Below are positions 1-6,284 of a stretch of DNA of 11,970 nucleotides, piece after piece. The DNA comes from an uncultured Adlercreutzia sp. (GTDB lineage: Bacteria; Actinomycetota; Coriobacteriia; Coriobacteriales; Eggerthellaceae). Position numbers and translations under genes: made by a program. Position 1 is the first letter of the stretch. Each line of letters starts with the position of its first letter. The notes beneath the pieces were generated by a model. It saw only the letters and a program-made list of their open reading frames with translations. It had not been told where the DNA came from and ran no database searches. The stretch is taken from NCBI GenBank assembly GCA_902478715.1, contig CABSMC010000074.1, positions 1 to 11,970 on the forward strand, written 5' to 3'.

Positions 1-1
1 C

Positions 2-2320
2 CCGAACGGCGGCGTGATGGGCGAGGCCGACGTGGAGATCACCGCGGAGTGGACGGCCGAGGCGCTCGAGGTGCCGGCAGTTATAGTGAGATATCAATAT
101 ACGAATGGAATGAACGAGCTTCCTGACGAAAGGCCCGATGTTCCTGCTTCGGCAAAATACGTAATCAATCAACCGATTCCGTCTGCAGAGACCCCGAAGC
201 TTGAGGGCTGGAAGTTTGTTGGGTGGACTAACGAGCCGACCAAGGTAACGGAAGAGATGGTGCAGGCGAAAGAGGTTGTAGTAACAGGTTACTGGCAGGC
301 CGATATTGCCGAGATCAAGACCCAGGGTTACGTGGGCTACTACGATGCTGTTAGCCACCAGATTTCTGTCGAGGGAACTCTCGATAAGGACGTGGTGTCC
401 TTCGAGATTGCGCCTTCTCTGAAGGTGGAGAACTCCTTCAAGAACGCAAACGCAAAGGATGAGATAGAAAAGGGCTCGACAGTTAATGTGATCGTTGAGC
501 GAGATGGCGTTGTTGTGACGACGATTCCCGTCGAGGTGACGATCTACAAGCGCCCCGTGACCATAGTTGCGCAAGATGCTGAAAAGGAATATGGCACTGA
601 AGACCCCGCTTTCGCTGACGCGGAAGTCAAACTCGGTGGTCCAACGCTGTCAAACCCTGAGAACCAAGAAAAACTCATTCAGGCTGAGTTATGGCCGGTT
701 AGCAAGGCCGTGACACGTACCAATAAGGGAACTGGAGAGGGAGAACAGGCGAAGAAGCACGAAGGCGTTCTGCAGACTAGCCAGACTGCGGATGCGCTCA
801 ATGCTGAACTCTCGAATTTCGTGTTCGAGGTTGTGCCCGGTGATTTCACCATCAATGCAAAGCAGCTTCCCGAACCGGAGCCTGTGGTGGATCCGGAGAA
901 CCAGGACAACGAGCTTGGCCTCGATGCTGGCAGCCCGATCTCTCTCGTCTACAACGGCGAAGAACAGAAATGGGAGCCTGTTGTCATGGACGGTGAGAAG
1001 AAACTCTCCTTGGGCGTGGACTACGAGGTTTCTTATTCCAAGACCGATCTTACGAACGTTACGGGAGATATCGTGGTGACTATCACTGGCAAGGGCAACT
1101 ACACCGGTACCGTGGAGCGCCACTACCAGATCACCCCGGCCCCGCTGACTATCTCTGCTGTGGCTAATAGCAAGGTGTACGGCGAAGAGGATCCCGACTT
1201 CGACTGGAATAAGACTGGTTTGATTGGCGAGGACGAGATCGGCTCTGTTTCTGTGACGCGCTCCAACACCTCCGTGAACGAGGCCGGTCTCTATGAGGAC
1301 GTGCTTGTCCCCAATGTGGCCGAGGCCGACCGCAACTCGAACTATGAGTACATGTTCGTTCCCGCCGACTTCCGCATCCTCACCTCTACTGAGAACGACG
1401 TGGTCATCCCTGGCATCAACAACGTTGCTGCCAACAGTATCGTGAAGACCTACGACGGACAGGTGCTGACCGTGACGGCGATCGCCCGCCGCGATGGCTC
1501 CACCCTTGAGTACTCCGTCGACGACGGCGAGTGGACGGCCCAGCAGCCGACGTTCCTGAACGCCGGCACCCACGAGGTCGCCGTCCGCGCGACCAACCCG
1601 AACTACGAGACGGTCGAGAAGGCCGTGACCGTGGTCGTCAACCGCGCGCCCGTCACGGTGGCCGCCGTTGCTGCCGGCAAGGTGGCCGGTGCCGCCGATC
1701 CGGCCCTGACCGCCACGGTCAGCGGCCTGGTGAACGGCGAGCCCGCGAGCCTCATCAGCTACACCGTGGCCCGCGCCGCGGGCGAGCTCGTGGGCTCCTA
1801 CCAGATCGTGCCGACGGGCCTCGCGATCCAGGGCAACTACGCCGTGACCTACGTGCCGGCGACGCTCACGATCTCGGCCGCGCCCGTCGTGCCGCCGACG
1901 GTGACCCCGGCCGCCGTGACGCCGGCCCCGACTCCGGCGACGCCTGCTGCGCCTGCCACACCGGCTCCCGCCGCTCCGGCCCCGGCTGCCGCTCCGGCAG
2001 CTGCGACCCCGGCTCCGGCCGCCGAGCCCATTGAGGACGACGCCACGCCGCAGGCCGCCGCGCCCGCCGAGCGCACGCCGCTGGCCGAGACCGAGGAGAT
2101 CGAGGACGAGGCGACCCCCATGGGCGCCTTCGACGAGCCGCACTGCTGGGTCCACTGGGTGATGCTGCTCGGCATCCTCGTCACCGCCGTGTACGGCATC
2201 GCCGTGGTGCGCCGCCGCCTCGGCCTGACCGACAAGGTGGACGACTACGAGAAGCAGGTGCTCGGCATCGAGGACGAGGCCCCCGAGGCCGTGCCCGCGA
2301 CCGGACGCCAGGCCCTGTAA
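2..2320 (+). CDS. MBG-repeat surface protein, C-terminal part (5' end outside window)
   Basis: The frame is open from the first bases, so the gene starts upstream; GTG at 14 is only the first possible start codon inside the window. The first residues (MGEADVEITAEW) look like the end of an InlB B/Listeria-Bacteroides-type repeat. Three MBG-like units follow, recognisable by K.YG..DP-type motifs, near nt 547, 1135 and 1640; the third is degenerate (KVAGAADPAL). A Pro/Ala-rich stalk spans about 1876-2033. The end carries two acidic ATP motifs, TPMGAFD (2114-2134), one TM helix (about 2153-2209), RRR and a 36-residue tail ending RQAL. MBG domains are common in bacterial adhesin-like surface proteins; an extracellular, membrane-anchored role is inferred. 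No LPXTG is present. GC content is visibly lower from about 78 to 1380 than in the flanks. The same C-terminal module ends the protein at 4768-6225. Confidence 0.88.
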   Translation, partial: PNGGVMGEADVEITAEWTAEALEVPAVIVRYQYTNGMNELPDERPDVPASAKYVINQPIPSAETPKLEGWKFVGWTNEPTKVTEEMVQAKEVVVTGYWQADIAEIKTQGYVGYYDAVSHQISVEGTLDKDVVSFEIAPSLKVENSFKNANAKDEIEKGSTVNVIVERDGVVVTTIPVEVTIYKRPVTIVAQDAEKEYGTEDPAFADAEVKLGGPTLSNPENQEKLIQAELWPVSKAVTRTNKGTGEGEQAKKHEGVLQTSQTADALNAELSNFVFEVVPGDFTINAKQLPEPEPVVDPENQDNELGLDAGSPISLVYNGEEQKWEPVVMDGEKKLSLGVDYEVSYSKTDLTNVTGDIVVTITGKGNYTGTVERHYQITPAPLTISAVANSKVYGEEDPDFDWNKTGLIGEDEIGSVSVTRSNTSVNEAGLYEDVLVPNVAEADRNSNYEYMFVPADFRILTSTENDVVIPGINNVAANSIVKTYDGQVLTVTAIARRDGSTLEYSVDDGEWTAQQPTFLNAGTHEVAVRATNPNYETVEKAVTVVVNRAPVTVAAVAAGKVAGAADPALTATVSGLVNGEPASLISYTVARAAGELVGSYQIVPTGLAIQGNYAVTYVPATLTISAAPVVPPTVTPAAVTPAPTPATPAAPATPAPAAPAPAAAPAAATPAPAAEPIEDDATPQAAAPAERTPLAETEEIEDEATPMGAFDEPHCWVHWVMLLGILVTAVYGIAVVRRRLGLTDKVDDYEKQVLGIEDEAPEAVPATGRQAL

Positions 2321-2331
2321 GAGACAGCCGC

Positions 2332-2357
2332 GAGGGGGCGGTCCCGCCGCCCCCCTC
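2332..2357 (+). terminator. GC-rich hairpin between surface protein and two-TM gene
   Basis: GGGGGCGG (2334-2341) pairs with CCGCCCCC (2347-2354) around a 5-nt loop, and the stem can extend past one bulged C. No T-tract follows; the Shine-Dalgarno of the next gene begins 4 nt later. It could be a partial terminator or an mRNA 3'-end stabiliser that lowers expression of the downstream gene relative to the surface protein. Confidence 0.5.
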
Positions 2358-2380
2358 CGTAAAGGAAAGGAGAGACTGAG

Positions 2381-2875
2381 ATGAGAAAGAACAACTGGAT
2401 CGTCGCAGCGATCGCGGCCGTCGCCTGCGGAGTGCTCCTGTGGGCCTGGTTCGCGCTGGGCTTCAACCACGTGGACGACCCGCTGGATTTGATCGTCGCG
2501 ATCGCGTGGTGGCTCGCCGTGGCCGCCGTCGTGGGCGGCATCGTGTGGGCCGAGGGAAAGCGCCGCGAGAAGATGCGCCTGGCCTTCGTCGGCGAGGGCG
2601 TCGCGTGCATCCCGGAGGCCGGGCTCGTGATGCCCGACGCCGGCGAGAGCGAGCTGGCGGCGCTGGAGCGCACGCTCTCCGGCATGGCGTTCCCCGACGA
2701 GGTGGCCGCGCTCGACGAGCGGATGTCCCCGGTGTTCCGCTGGGTGGTGCGCTCCCGCAAGTTCGACCGCAACGGCGAGGTCTGGGAGGGCGAGGTCGTC
2801 GCCGCCCACGACCCGGACGCCGAGCCGCGCCCGTTCTCGTCCCGCGAGGACCTGGCCGCCCTGCTGGCGGCGTAG
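2381..2875 (+). CDS. Two-TM small membrane protein, unrecognised family
   Basis: This 164-residue protein starts at an ATG preceded by a good ribosome site (AAAGGAAAGGAG, 2361-2372). Residues about 4-27 and 37-55 form two hydrophobic helices separated by a short acidic loop (NHVDDPLDL). A basic stretch (EGKRREKMR) follows, then a soluble charged domain of about 100 residues with no motif I recognise. The positive charge after TM2 suggests that the C-terminal domain is cytoplasmic. It lies 60 nt after the MBG surface protein in the same direction, so co-transcription is likely, perhaps modulated by the hairpin at 2332-2357. A role in handling the surface protein is only a guess from position. 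A truncated second copy of its N-terminal half occurs at 4080-4325. Confidence 0.8.
   Translation: MRKNNWIVAAIAAVACGVLLWAWFALGFNHVDDPLDLIVAIAWWLAVAAVVGGIVWAEGKRREKMRLAFVGEGVACIPEAGLVMPDAGESELAALERTLSGMAFPDEVAALDERMSPVFRWVVRSRKFDRNGEVWEGEVVAAHDPDAEPRPFSSREDLAALLAA
2400..2645 (+). repeat. Direct repeat, copy 1 (N-terminal half of two-TM gene)
   Basis: This segment matches 4080-4325 at a constant offset of 1680 bp. I count nine substitutions, all in the first ~92 bp, and then 154 consecutive identical bases (2492-2645). Past 2645 the match resumes only at 2939, after the terminator hairpin has begun. Confidence 0.92.
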
Positions 2876-2925
2876 GGCGCGGGCGAGACCTGCGGGCCCT
2901 TAGGGGCCGAGACATAGCCAACCGG

Positions 2926-2961
2926 GAGGGGGCCGGCGCTCTGGCGAGCGTCGGCCCCCTC
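2926..2961 (+). terminator. Terminator-like hairpin after two-TM gene
   Basis: A 15-bp stem (2926-2940 with 2947-2961, one G-T wobble) closes a 6-nt loop. Only a C/T-mixed tail follows, so it is a strong hairpin without a clear U-tract. The same hairpin, shortened, follows the truncated copy at 4319-4342. Confidence 0.65.
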
Positions 2962-3164
2962 TCTCGTGCGGCTGCGGCTTCAGTGCGGTTTTGGAAGCGT
3001 CTTCCTGGCGGTTTGCGACTCCGTCGCGGTCGGCGCGGGGAACGGATCGGGACATTCCTGCGTCATTTCCGCGGTCGCGATCGAGTAGGATGGCCTTGGT
3101 TCGAAGTCGAGGCCGGCCCTGACGACCGAGTCCAGTCAATCGCGGCGCGCCAGCTCCTCGTGGC
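2962..3164. other. Intergenic stretch, no gene recognised
   Basis: The ~325 bases between the hairpin at 2926-2961 and the gene at 3290 hold the promoter-terminator unit described separately. The first 200 bases show no credible gene: the long open frames here are GC-driven, lack ribosome sites and give Arg/Gly/Pro-rich peptides. It may be decayed coding DNA. Confidence 0.4.
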
Positions 3165-3194
3165 TTGACGCGAGGTTGCAGGCCGTGATATAAG
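3165..3194 (+). promoter_or_regulatory. Strong sigma70-type promoter candidate
   Basis: TTGACG (3165-3170) and TATAAG (3189-3194) are separated by 18 bp. This is the best two-box promoter I found in the window. The predicted start, about 3201-3203, lies only ~50 nt before an intrinsic terminator. Confidence 0.6.
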
Positions 3195-3201
3195 ATTGGC
3201 G

Positions 3202-3256
3202 CTGGGCGCGTGAGAGCGGGTCCACCCATCGGCGGGGAACAGTCCCCGCCTTTTTA
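3202..3256 (+). ncRNA. Candidate short RNA or attenuated leader ahead of DUF3800
   Basis: Transcription from the promoter at 3165-3194 would give an RNA of about 55 nt ending at the terminator at 3231-3255. There is no convincing ORF in it, no tandem repeat and no recognised riboswitch. It includes GGGTCCACCC (3218-3227), a small potential stem just before the terminator. It may be a leader attenuating the DUF3800 gene, or a separate small RNA. The start point is inferred from the promoter boxes. Confidence 0.35.
3231..3255 (+). terminator. Canonical intrinsic terminator before DUF3800
   Basis: GGCGGGGA (3231-3238) and TCCCCGCC (3243-3250) form a perfect 8-bp stem with an ACAG loop, followed at once by TTTTT. 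This is the only classical hairpin-plus-T-tract terminator seen here; the other hairpins lack the T-tract. Confidence 0.85.
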
Positions 3257-3289
3257 ATTTTCGGCGTCATACTGAGGGGAGGGGATGCA

Positions 3290-3967
3290 ATGGGCGAGTT
3301 GAGCGTTTTTGTCGACGAGTCTGGAGATTTCGGGGCGCTCGCTGCTCACTGTCCCTTCTATATTGTGAGCCTTGTTGTTCACGACCAAGACGAGCCCATC
3401 GACGCCCAGCTGGGGAAGCTGGAAAAGGTCATGCGTGAGTCGGGGTTCGACAGGTATGGGCCAGTTCACACCGCGCCACTGATTCGTAGGGAGGCACCGT
3501 ATGCCGAGCTCGATGGCGGGCAAAGGCGGCGCATGTTCGATGCGCTCTTCGCGTTCAGCCGTCGCTGTTCCATCAGACACAAAGTCATTCTCGTTGATAA
3601 GCGCTGGTTCGGGGACGGCGATGCCCTGGAGGAGCGCATCGCTCGCGAGCTGGGTGAGTTCTTAAGAGAGAATATCTCTTTCTTTCAGTCCTACGACAAG
3701 GTCATCGTGTACTACGATAGGGGGCAAAAGGAGATAAGTCGCACGCTCAGGGTCGCCTTCGCTGCCTCGCTCAGTCACGTTGAGCACAGGGTTGTCGCAC
3801 CGGCCGATTACATCCTGTTCCAGGTCGCGGATCTTTGTTGTACGATCGAGCTAGTTGAGAGACGGCGCACCGAGCGCGGGCTCACGAAGTCCGAGGCTGC
3901 GTTCTTCGGAGGCGCCGGAAGTTTCAAGAAGACCTATCTGAAAGAGTTCCGCCGCTGGGCTTTCTAG
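3290..3967 (+). CDS. DUF3800-family protein
   Basis: This 225-residue protein has the DUF3800 hallmarks: an N-terminal VDESGDFG (residues 8-15), a central YYDRG, and a C-terminal ADYILFQVADLCCTIE. DUF3800 is generally predicted to have an RNase H-like fold, the acidic residues of these motifs being candidate metal ligands; its biochemical function is not settled, and the proteins are frequent in phages, plasmids and accessory islands. The start is supported by GAGGGGAGGGG (3274-3284) five bases upstream; the ATG at 3285 is in another frame and closes quickly. It is preceded by a promoter and an intrinsic terminator and lies between direct copies of a neighbouring gene segment. Codon use is more mixed than in typA, which fits an acquired gene. 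A nuclease or toxin-like role is inference. Confidence 0.82.
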   Translation: MGELSVFVDESGDFGALAAHCPFYIVSLVVHDQDEPIDAQLGKLEKVMRESGFDRYGPVHTAPLIRREAPYAELDGGQRRRMFDALFAFSRRCSIRHKVILVDKRWFGDGDALEERIARELGEFLRENISFFQSYDKVIVYYDRGQKEISRTLRVAFAASLSHVEHRVVAPADYILFQVADLCCTIELVERRRTERGLTKSEAAFFGGAGSFKKTYLKEFRRWAF

Positions 3968-4079
3968 ATCCTGCGCGAGTTCGGGCGCGAGAAGATGGCG
4001 TTGACGACTATAGATTCCTGGAATCCCCCTCGAACCAATTATGGTGCATATGGCGGGAAAACCGGCATTCGCTATCTTG

Positions 4080-4325
4080 TCGTCGTAGCGATCGCGGCCG
4101 TCGTCTGCGGAGTGCTCCTGTGGGCCTGGTTCGCGCTGGGCTCCGACCATGTGGACGACCCGCTGGATTTGGTGGTCGCCGTCGCGTGGTGGCTCGCCGT
4201 GGCCGCCGTCGTGGGCGGCATCGTGTGGGCCGAGGGAAAGCGCCGCGAGAAGATGCGCCTGGCCTTCGTCGGCGAGGGCGTCGCGTGCATCCCGGAGGCC
4301 GGGCTCGTGATGCCCGACGCCGGCG
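4080..4325 (+). repeat. Direct repeat, copy 2
   Basis: It matches 2400-2645 in the same orientation; 4172-4325 is identical to 2492-2645. Together the copies bracket the DUF3800 gene. Confidence 0.92.
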
Positions 4326-4342
4326 CTCTTGCGAGCGCCGGC
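4319..4342 (+). terminator. Shortened terminator hairpin of the truncated copy
   Basis: GCCGGCGCTC (4319-4328) and GAGCGCCGGC (4333-4342) form a perfect 10-bp stem with a TTGC loop. Its left arm contains the deletion junction and its right arm matches the copy 1 hairpin, so the deletion rebuilt a functional-looking hairpin. A CCCCCTCTTCTC tail follows. Confidence 0.6.
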
Positions 4343-4359
4343 CCCCTCTTCTCAAGTAA

Positions 4360-4554
4360 TTATTGAAAGAAGACTTTGTCGAGGCGAACAACAAGGAGTA
4401 GCGAGGCGTCATGAGTGAACGATTCGACCAAATCCCAAAGACCAATTCCTTGCAGAATAAACTTTCGGCAATTCTTGGGGAGTTGTACCATGACGGTCTC
4501 ATTTTCAAACTGGAGACAGAGGATGTCAGAAAAGACAAAGACGGAAGCGGCTAG
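4360..4554 (+). pseudogene. Gene remnant interrupted by an in-frame TAG
   Basis: One frame reads LLKEDFVEANNKE, a TAG at 4399-4401, RGV, then MSERFDQIPKTNSLQNKLSA and on to a stop at 4552-4554. Both halves read like ordinary protein and are in the same frame, so this is probably the C-terminal end of a larger gene whose 5' part was lost when the segment ending near 4350 joined it. The second half (ATG 4411, 47 residues) has AAGGAG 13 nt upstream and could be translated alone. The SLQNKLSAILGELYHDGLI stretch resembles the helical part of a winged helix, but I do not recognise the family. Confidence 0.45.
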
Positions 4555-4681
4555 CGAGGTTGCTTCGCTGATGGCGTTGCTTTTGGGCGCCGAACGGCTC
4601 GACGACGCTCGACGGGCAGCTGTGGAAGAGAGCTACCGGGATGAGCTGATACGTGAGTTTGGCATCTCCCAGGCCGAATAA
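4523..4681 (+). CDS. Small hypothetical protein, 52 residues
   Basis: The frame encodes MSEKTKTEAASEVASLMALL and continues to ...REFGISQAE. It is helical, charged and GC-biased at third positions, which supports real coding. The open frame extends upstream to ATG 4415, but those residues read poorly; ATG 4523, with CTGGAG 7 nt upstream, is preferred. It overlaps the end of the remnant at 4360-4554 by 32 nt in another frame, so translational coupling is possible. No family recognised. Confidence 0.5.
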   Translation: MSEKTKTEAASEVASLMALLLGAERLDDARRAAVEESYRDELIREFGISQAE

Positions 4682-4696
4682 TGCGGTTGATGAGCT

Positions 4697-4732
4697 GATA
4701 ATCCTGTCAATATTTGGTAAACTTAGATTATC
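4697..4732. promoter_or_regulatory. Inverted repeat in AT-rich upstream region of second surface protein
   Basis: GATAATC (4697-4703) and GATTATC (4726-4732) are perfect inverted repeats 22 bp apart, in the only AT-rich stretch before the surface gene. A weak promoter (TTGATG 4687-4692, 17 bp, ATATTT 4710-4715) overlaps it. An operator or bent-DNA promoter is possible. Confidence 0.35.
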
Positions 4733-4767
4733 TTTAACGAGATGCTGAAATGGGAAGGATGCGGGTG

Positions 4768-6225
4768 ATGATCGTGGGAGACATCACGCGGTTTACCAAT
4801 AAAGGAATGGGTTTGGCGATGCGGGTTTTGGCTGCCGGCGTGGCCGCATTGCTCGCTCTGACATTTTTGAATCTGACGGTGCTTCCCGGCACCGCCCTGG
4901 CAGAAGAGGCCGACGGCGTCGATGCGGCTACCGAGCACCTTGTTTTGCCTGCACCCGAGGAGCCCGAGGCGGGATCGAACGTCTTCGTGTACCTGCATTT
5001 AAGTGGGCCGGCTCTGGACACGGCGAAGGCGGCCGGGTTGGAGGTCAACCGGGAGGGCTGGTTCACGGTAGGCGTCATTGCATTGGAAGGCATTGCAAAA
5101 CCGAGTGAAAAGCCCTTGAATTACGAGGTTGACCAAACTGAGCTTGAAGCTATGCAAAGTCAGATAGACACGGCTCTGCGGTCGATCAACTATTACCCTG
5201 GTGCCCAAGCACTGAGCCTGAGTGCTGCGAAGTGGACCTCCCTTAAGGTGTGCTCCGGAGCGACTGATTATGCAGCGGCAGGGCATACGTGGCACCTCGA
5301 CGGAGAACTGTGCGATCAGCTGGTGAATTTCGATGTCCGCTACATTGACGCCGAGGGCAATGCACTTGCTGTGGGCGATGTAGATGATCAGGGCAACAAG
5401 ACCGACACGCGCACCATTTTGGCTGCCGTTGGGTCGGAGATAGCTGCGGACGACCAAATCATCGACATCGAAGGCTACGAATATTCGAAAGATCTAACTA
5501 CAGAGAAGAACGGCGGCGAGTCCGTTACGGTAGCGGCTGAATCTCTCGCGCGATCCTCCGTTTCCGGCATGACCTTGGTCTACGAAAAGAAAGCCGAAGA
5601 GCCGGTCAAGCCCGAAAACCCTGGAGATAACGATCCTACCGACAAGCCCGTCGTTCCCGATGATAATGGTAACGGGTCGGTCGACAACAACGGTGGCGTG
5701 AAGCCGCAGGCACCTTCCGATAACGAAACCCCGAAGGTACCAAGCATCAAGGTTCCCGCGCCGTCCACACCTCAGCAGTCGCAGAGCAATGCCCAGAACA
5801 ACGATAACGCTGCTGGTGCCAACGGCGGCGGGTTCAACGCGGGCGAGCGCACGACCGTGTCCGAGCCCGCGCCCCAGGCCGGCACTGCGAAGGTCGTGCT
5901 TGCTGAAACGGCTCCCGCCGAGCAGCCTGCAGCCGAGACGGTTTCCATCGACGATGACGCAACACCGATGGTTGCTCGGGTCGGCGGCGCCGAAGCTATC
6001 GCCGAAGAGGACGTTCCCATGGGGGCTTTCGATGCTCCGATTGATCCGGCTCCTTGGGTCGCGGGTCTGGGGGCTATTGGAACGGCGCTGTGGGGCGTTG
6101 TCGCCGTGCGCCGGCGCCTCGTGATGGCGCAGCAGCTGGCCACATTCGAAAGCCAGGTGCTGGGCAATAGTGCTGTCGAGGCTGATGCCGTCGCCGTTCC
6201 GAACGCCGGGCATCAAGCGCTTTAG
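4768..6225 (+). CDS. Secreted, tail-anchored surface protein
   Basis: This protein has 485 residues if it starts at ATG 4768, which has GGGAAGG nine bases upstream; ATG 4750 and 4759 are in frame but worse placed. A signal peptide (hydrophobic core about residues 18-40) ends at TALA before EE (residue 45). The first ectodomain region includes GWFTVGV and HTWHLDGEL with two cysteines, a pattern I associate with actinobacterial and firmicute surface proteins but cannot name. A MucBP-like unit follows (VRYIDAEGNALA ... IEGYEYSKD ... MTLVYEKK). Then come an Asp/Pro/Asn-rich linker, IDDDATP, PMGAFD (6016-6033), one TM helix, RRRL, FESQVLG and a terminal HQAL. A surface adhesin-like role is inferred. 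The C-terminal module matches that of the protein ending at 2320. It is likely monocistronic, facing traX across a 59-bp gap. Confidence 0.85.
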   Translation: MIVGDITRFTNKGMGLAMRVLAAGVAALLALTFLNLTVLPGTALAEEADGVDAATEHLVLPAPEEPEAGSNVFVYLHLSGPALDTAKAAGLEVNREGWFTVGVIALEGIAKPSEKPLNYEVDQTELEAMQSQIDTALRSINYYPGAQALSLSAAKWTSLKVCSGATDYAAAGHTWHLDGELCDQLVNFDVRYIDAEGNALAVGDVDDQGNKTDTRTILAAVGSEIAADDQIIDIEGYEYSKDLTTEKNGGESVTVAAESLARSSVSGMTLVYEKKAEEPVKPENPGDNDPTDKPVVPDDNGNGSVDNNGGVKPQAPSDNETPKVPSIKVPAPSTPQQSQSNAQNNDNAAGANGGGFNAGERTTVSEPAPQAGTAKVVLAETAPAEQPAAETVSIDDDATPMVARVGGAEAIAEEDVPMGAFDAPIDPAPWVAGLGAIGTALWGVVAVRRRLVMAQQLATFESQVLGNSAVEADAVAVPNAGHQAL

Positions 6226-6229
6226 CCTT

Positions 6230-6264
6230 GCTTTAAAGGGAAAGCTTCTGAAGGGCGGCCGCCC
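6230..6264. terminator. Convergent-gene intergenic hairpins
   Basis: Between the convergent genes lie GCTTT-AAAGGG-AAAGC (6230-6245) and the 12-bp palindrome GGGCGGCCGCCC (6253-6264). They may terminate transcription from both sides, but neither has a good T-tract. Confidence 0.35.
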
Positions 6265-6284
6265 CCCAGGGTTTGGCGTTTCAG

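Larger units (their letters stand above)
3995..4366 (+). pseudogene. Truncated second copy of the two-TM gene
   Basis: The frame encodes 123 residues, but only 4080-4325 derives from the two-TM gene. The original start and ribosome site are replaced by unrelated DNA, and the ATG at 3995 lacks a good ribosome site. The soluble C-terminal domain is gone: the sequence jumps from ...VMPDAG straight into the terminator hairpin and reads through it (ALASAGPLFSSNY) to a TGA at 4364. Both TM helices and the basic stretch are intact, so a short membrane peptide could still be made. The deletion removed the equivalent of 293 bp of copy 1 between two GCCGGCG repeats. Confidence 0.7.

Noticed and set aside
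1919..2033. Pro/Ala-coding low-complexity repeats as a CRISPR or satellite array
   Set aside because: The repeats are short, in frame, irregular and encode the stalk of the surface protein.
2100..2320. LPXTG sortase signal in the first surface protein
   Set aside because: No LPXTG-like motif precedes the TM helix, and the cytoplasmic tail is ~35 residues, far longer than in sortase substrates.
689..2809. Very long open frame on the minus strand (706 codons)
   Set aside because: It is antisense to the MBG surface gene and two-TM gene, gives a His/Arg/Gly-rich peptide without domains, and is explained by GC-rich codons that avoid stops on the opposite strand.
3098..3108. GGTTCGAAGTC, resembling a tRNA T-loop
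   Set aside because: The flanking stem needs two wobbles and no acceptor, D-arm or anticodon stem could be laid out around it.
2440..3168. Plus-strand open frame continuing past the two-TM gene to 3168
   Set aside because: It overlaps the two-TM gene in another frame, encodes an Arg/Gly-rich peptide, and passes through the terminator hairpin.
3210..3255. T-box riboswitch upstream of DUF3800
   Set aside because: The T-box motif order is absent on the plus strand; only a loose, reversed resemblance (GGGTGGACCC) exists on the minus strand, and the leader is too short.
4001..4045. Promoter (TTGACG at 4001) for the truncated two-TM copy
   Set aside because: No acceptable -10 box lies 16-19 bp downstream. 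The nearby GATTCC-T-GGAATC palindrome (4013-4025) has no evident role.
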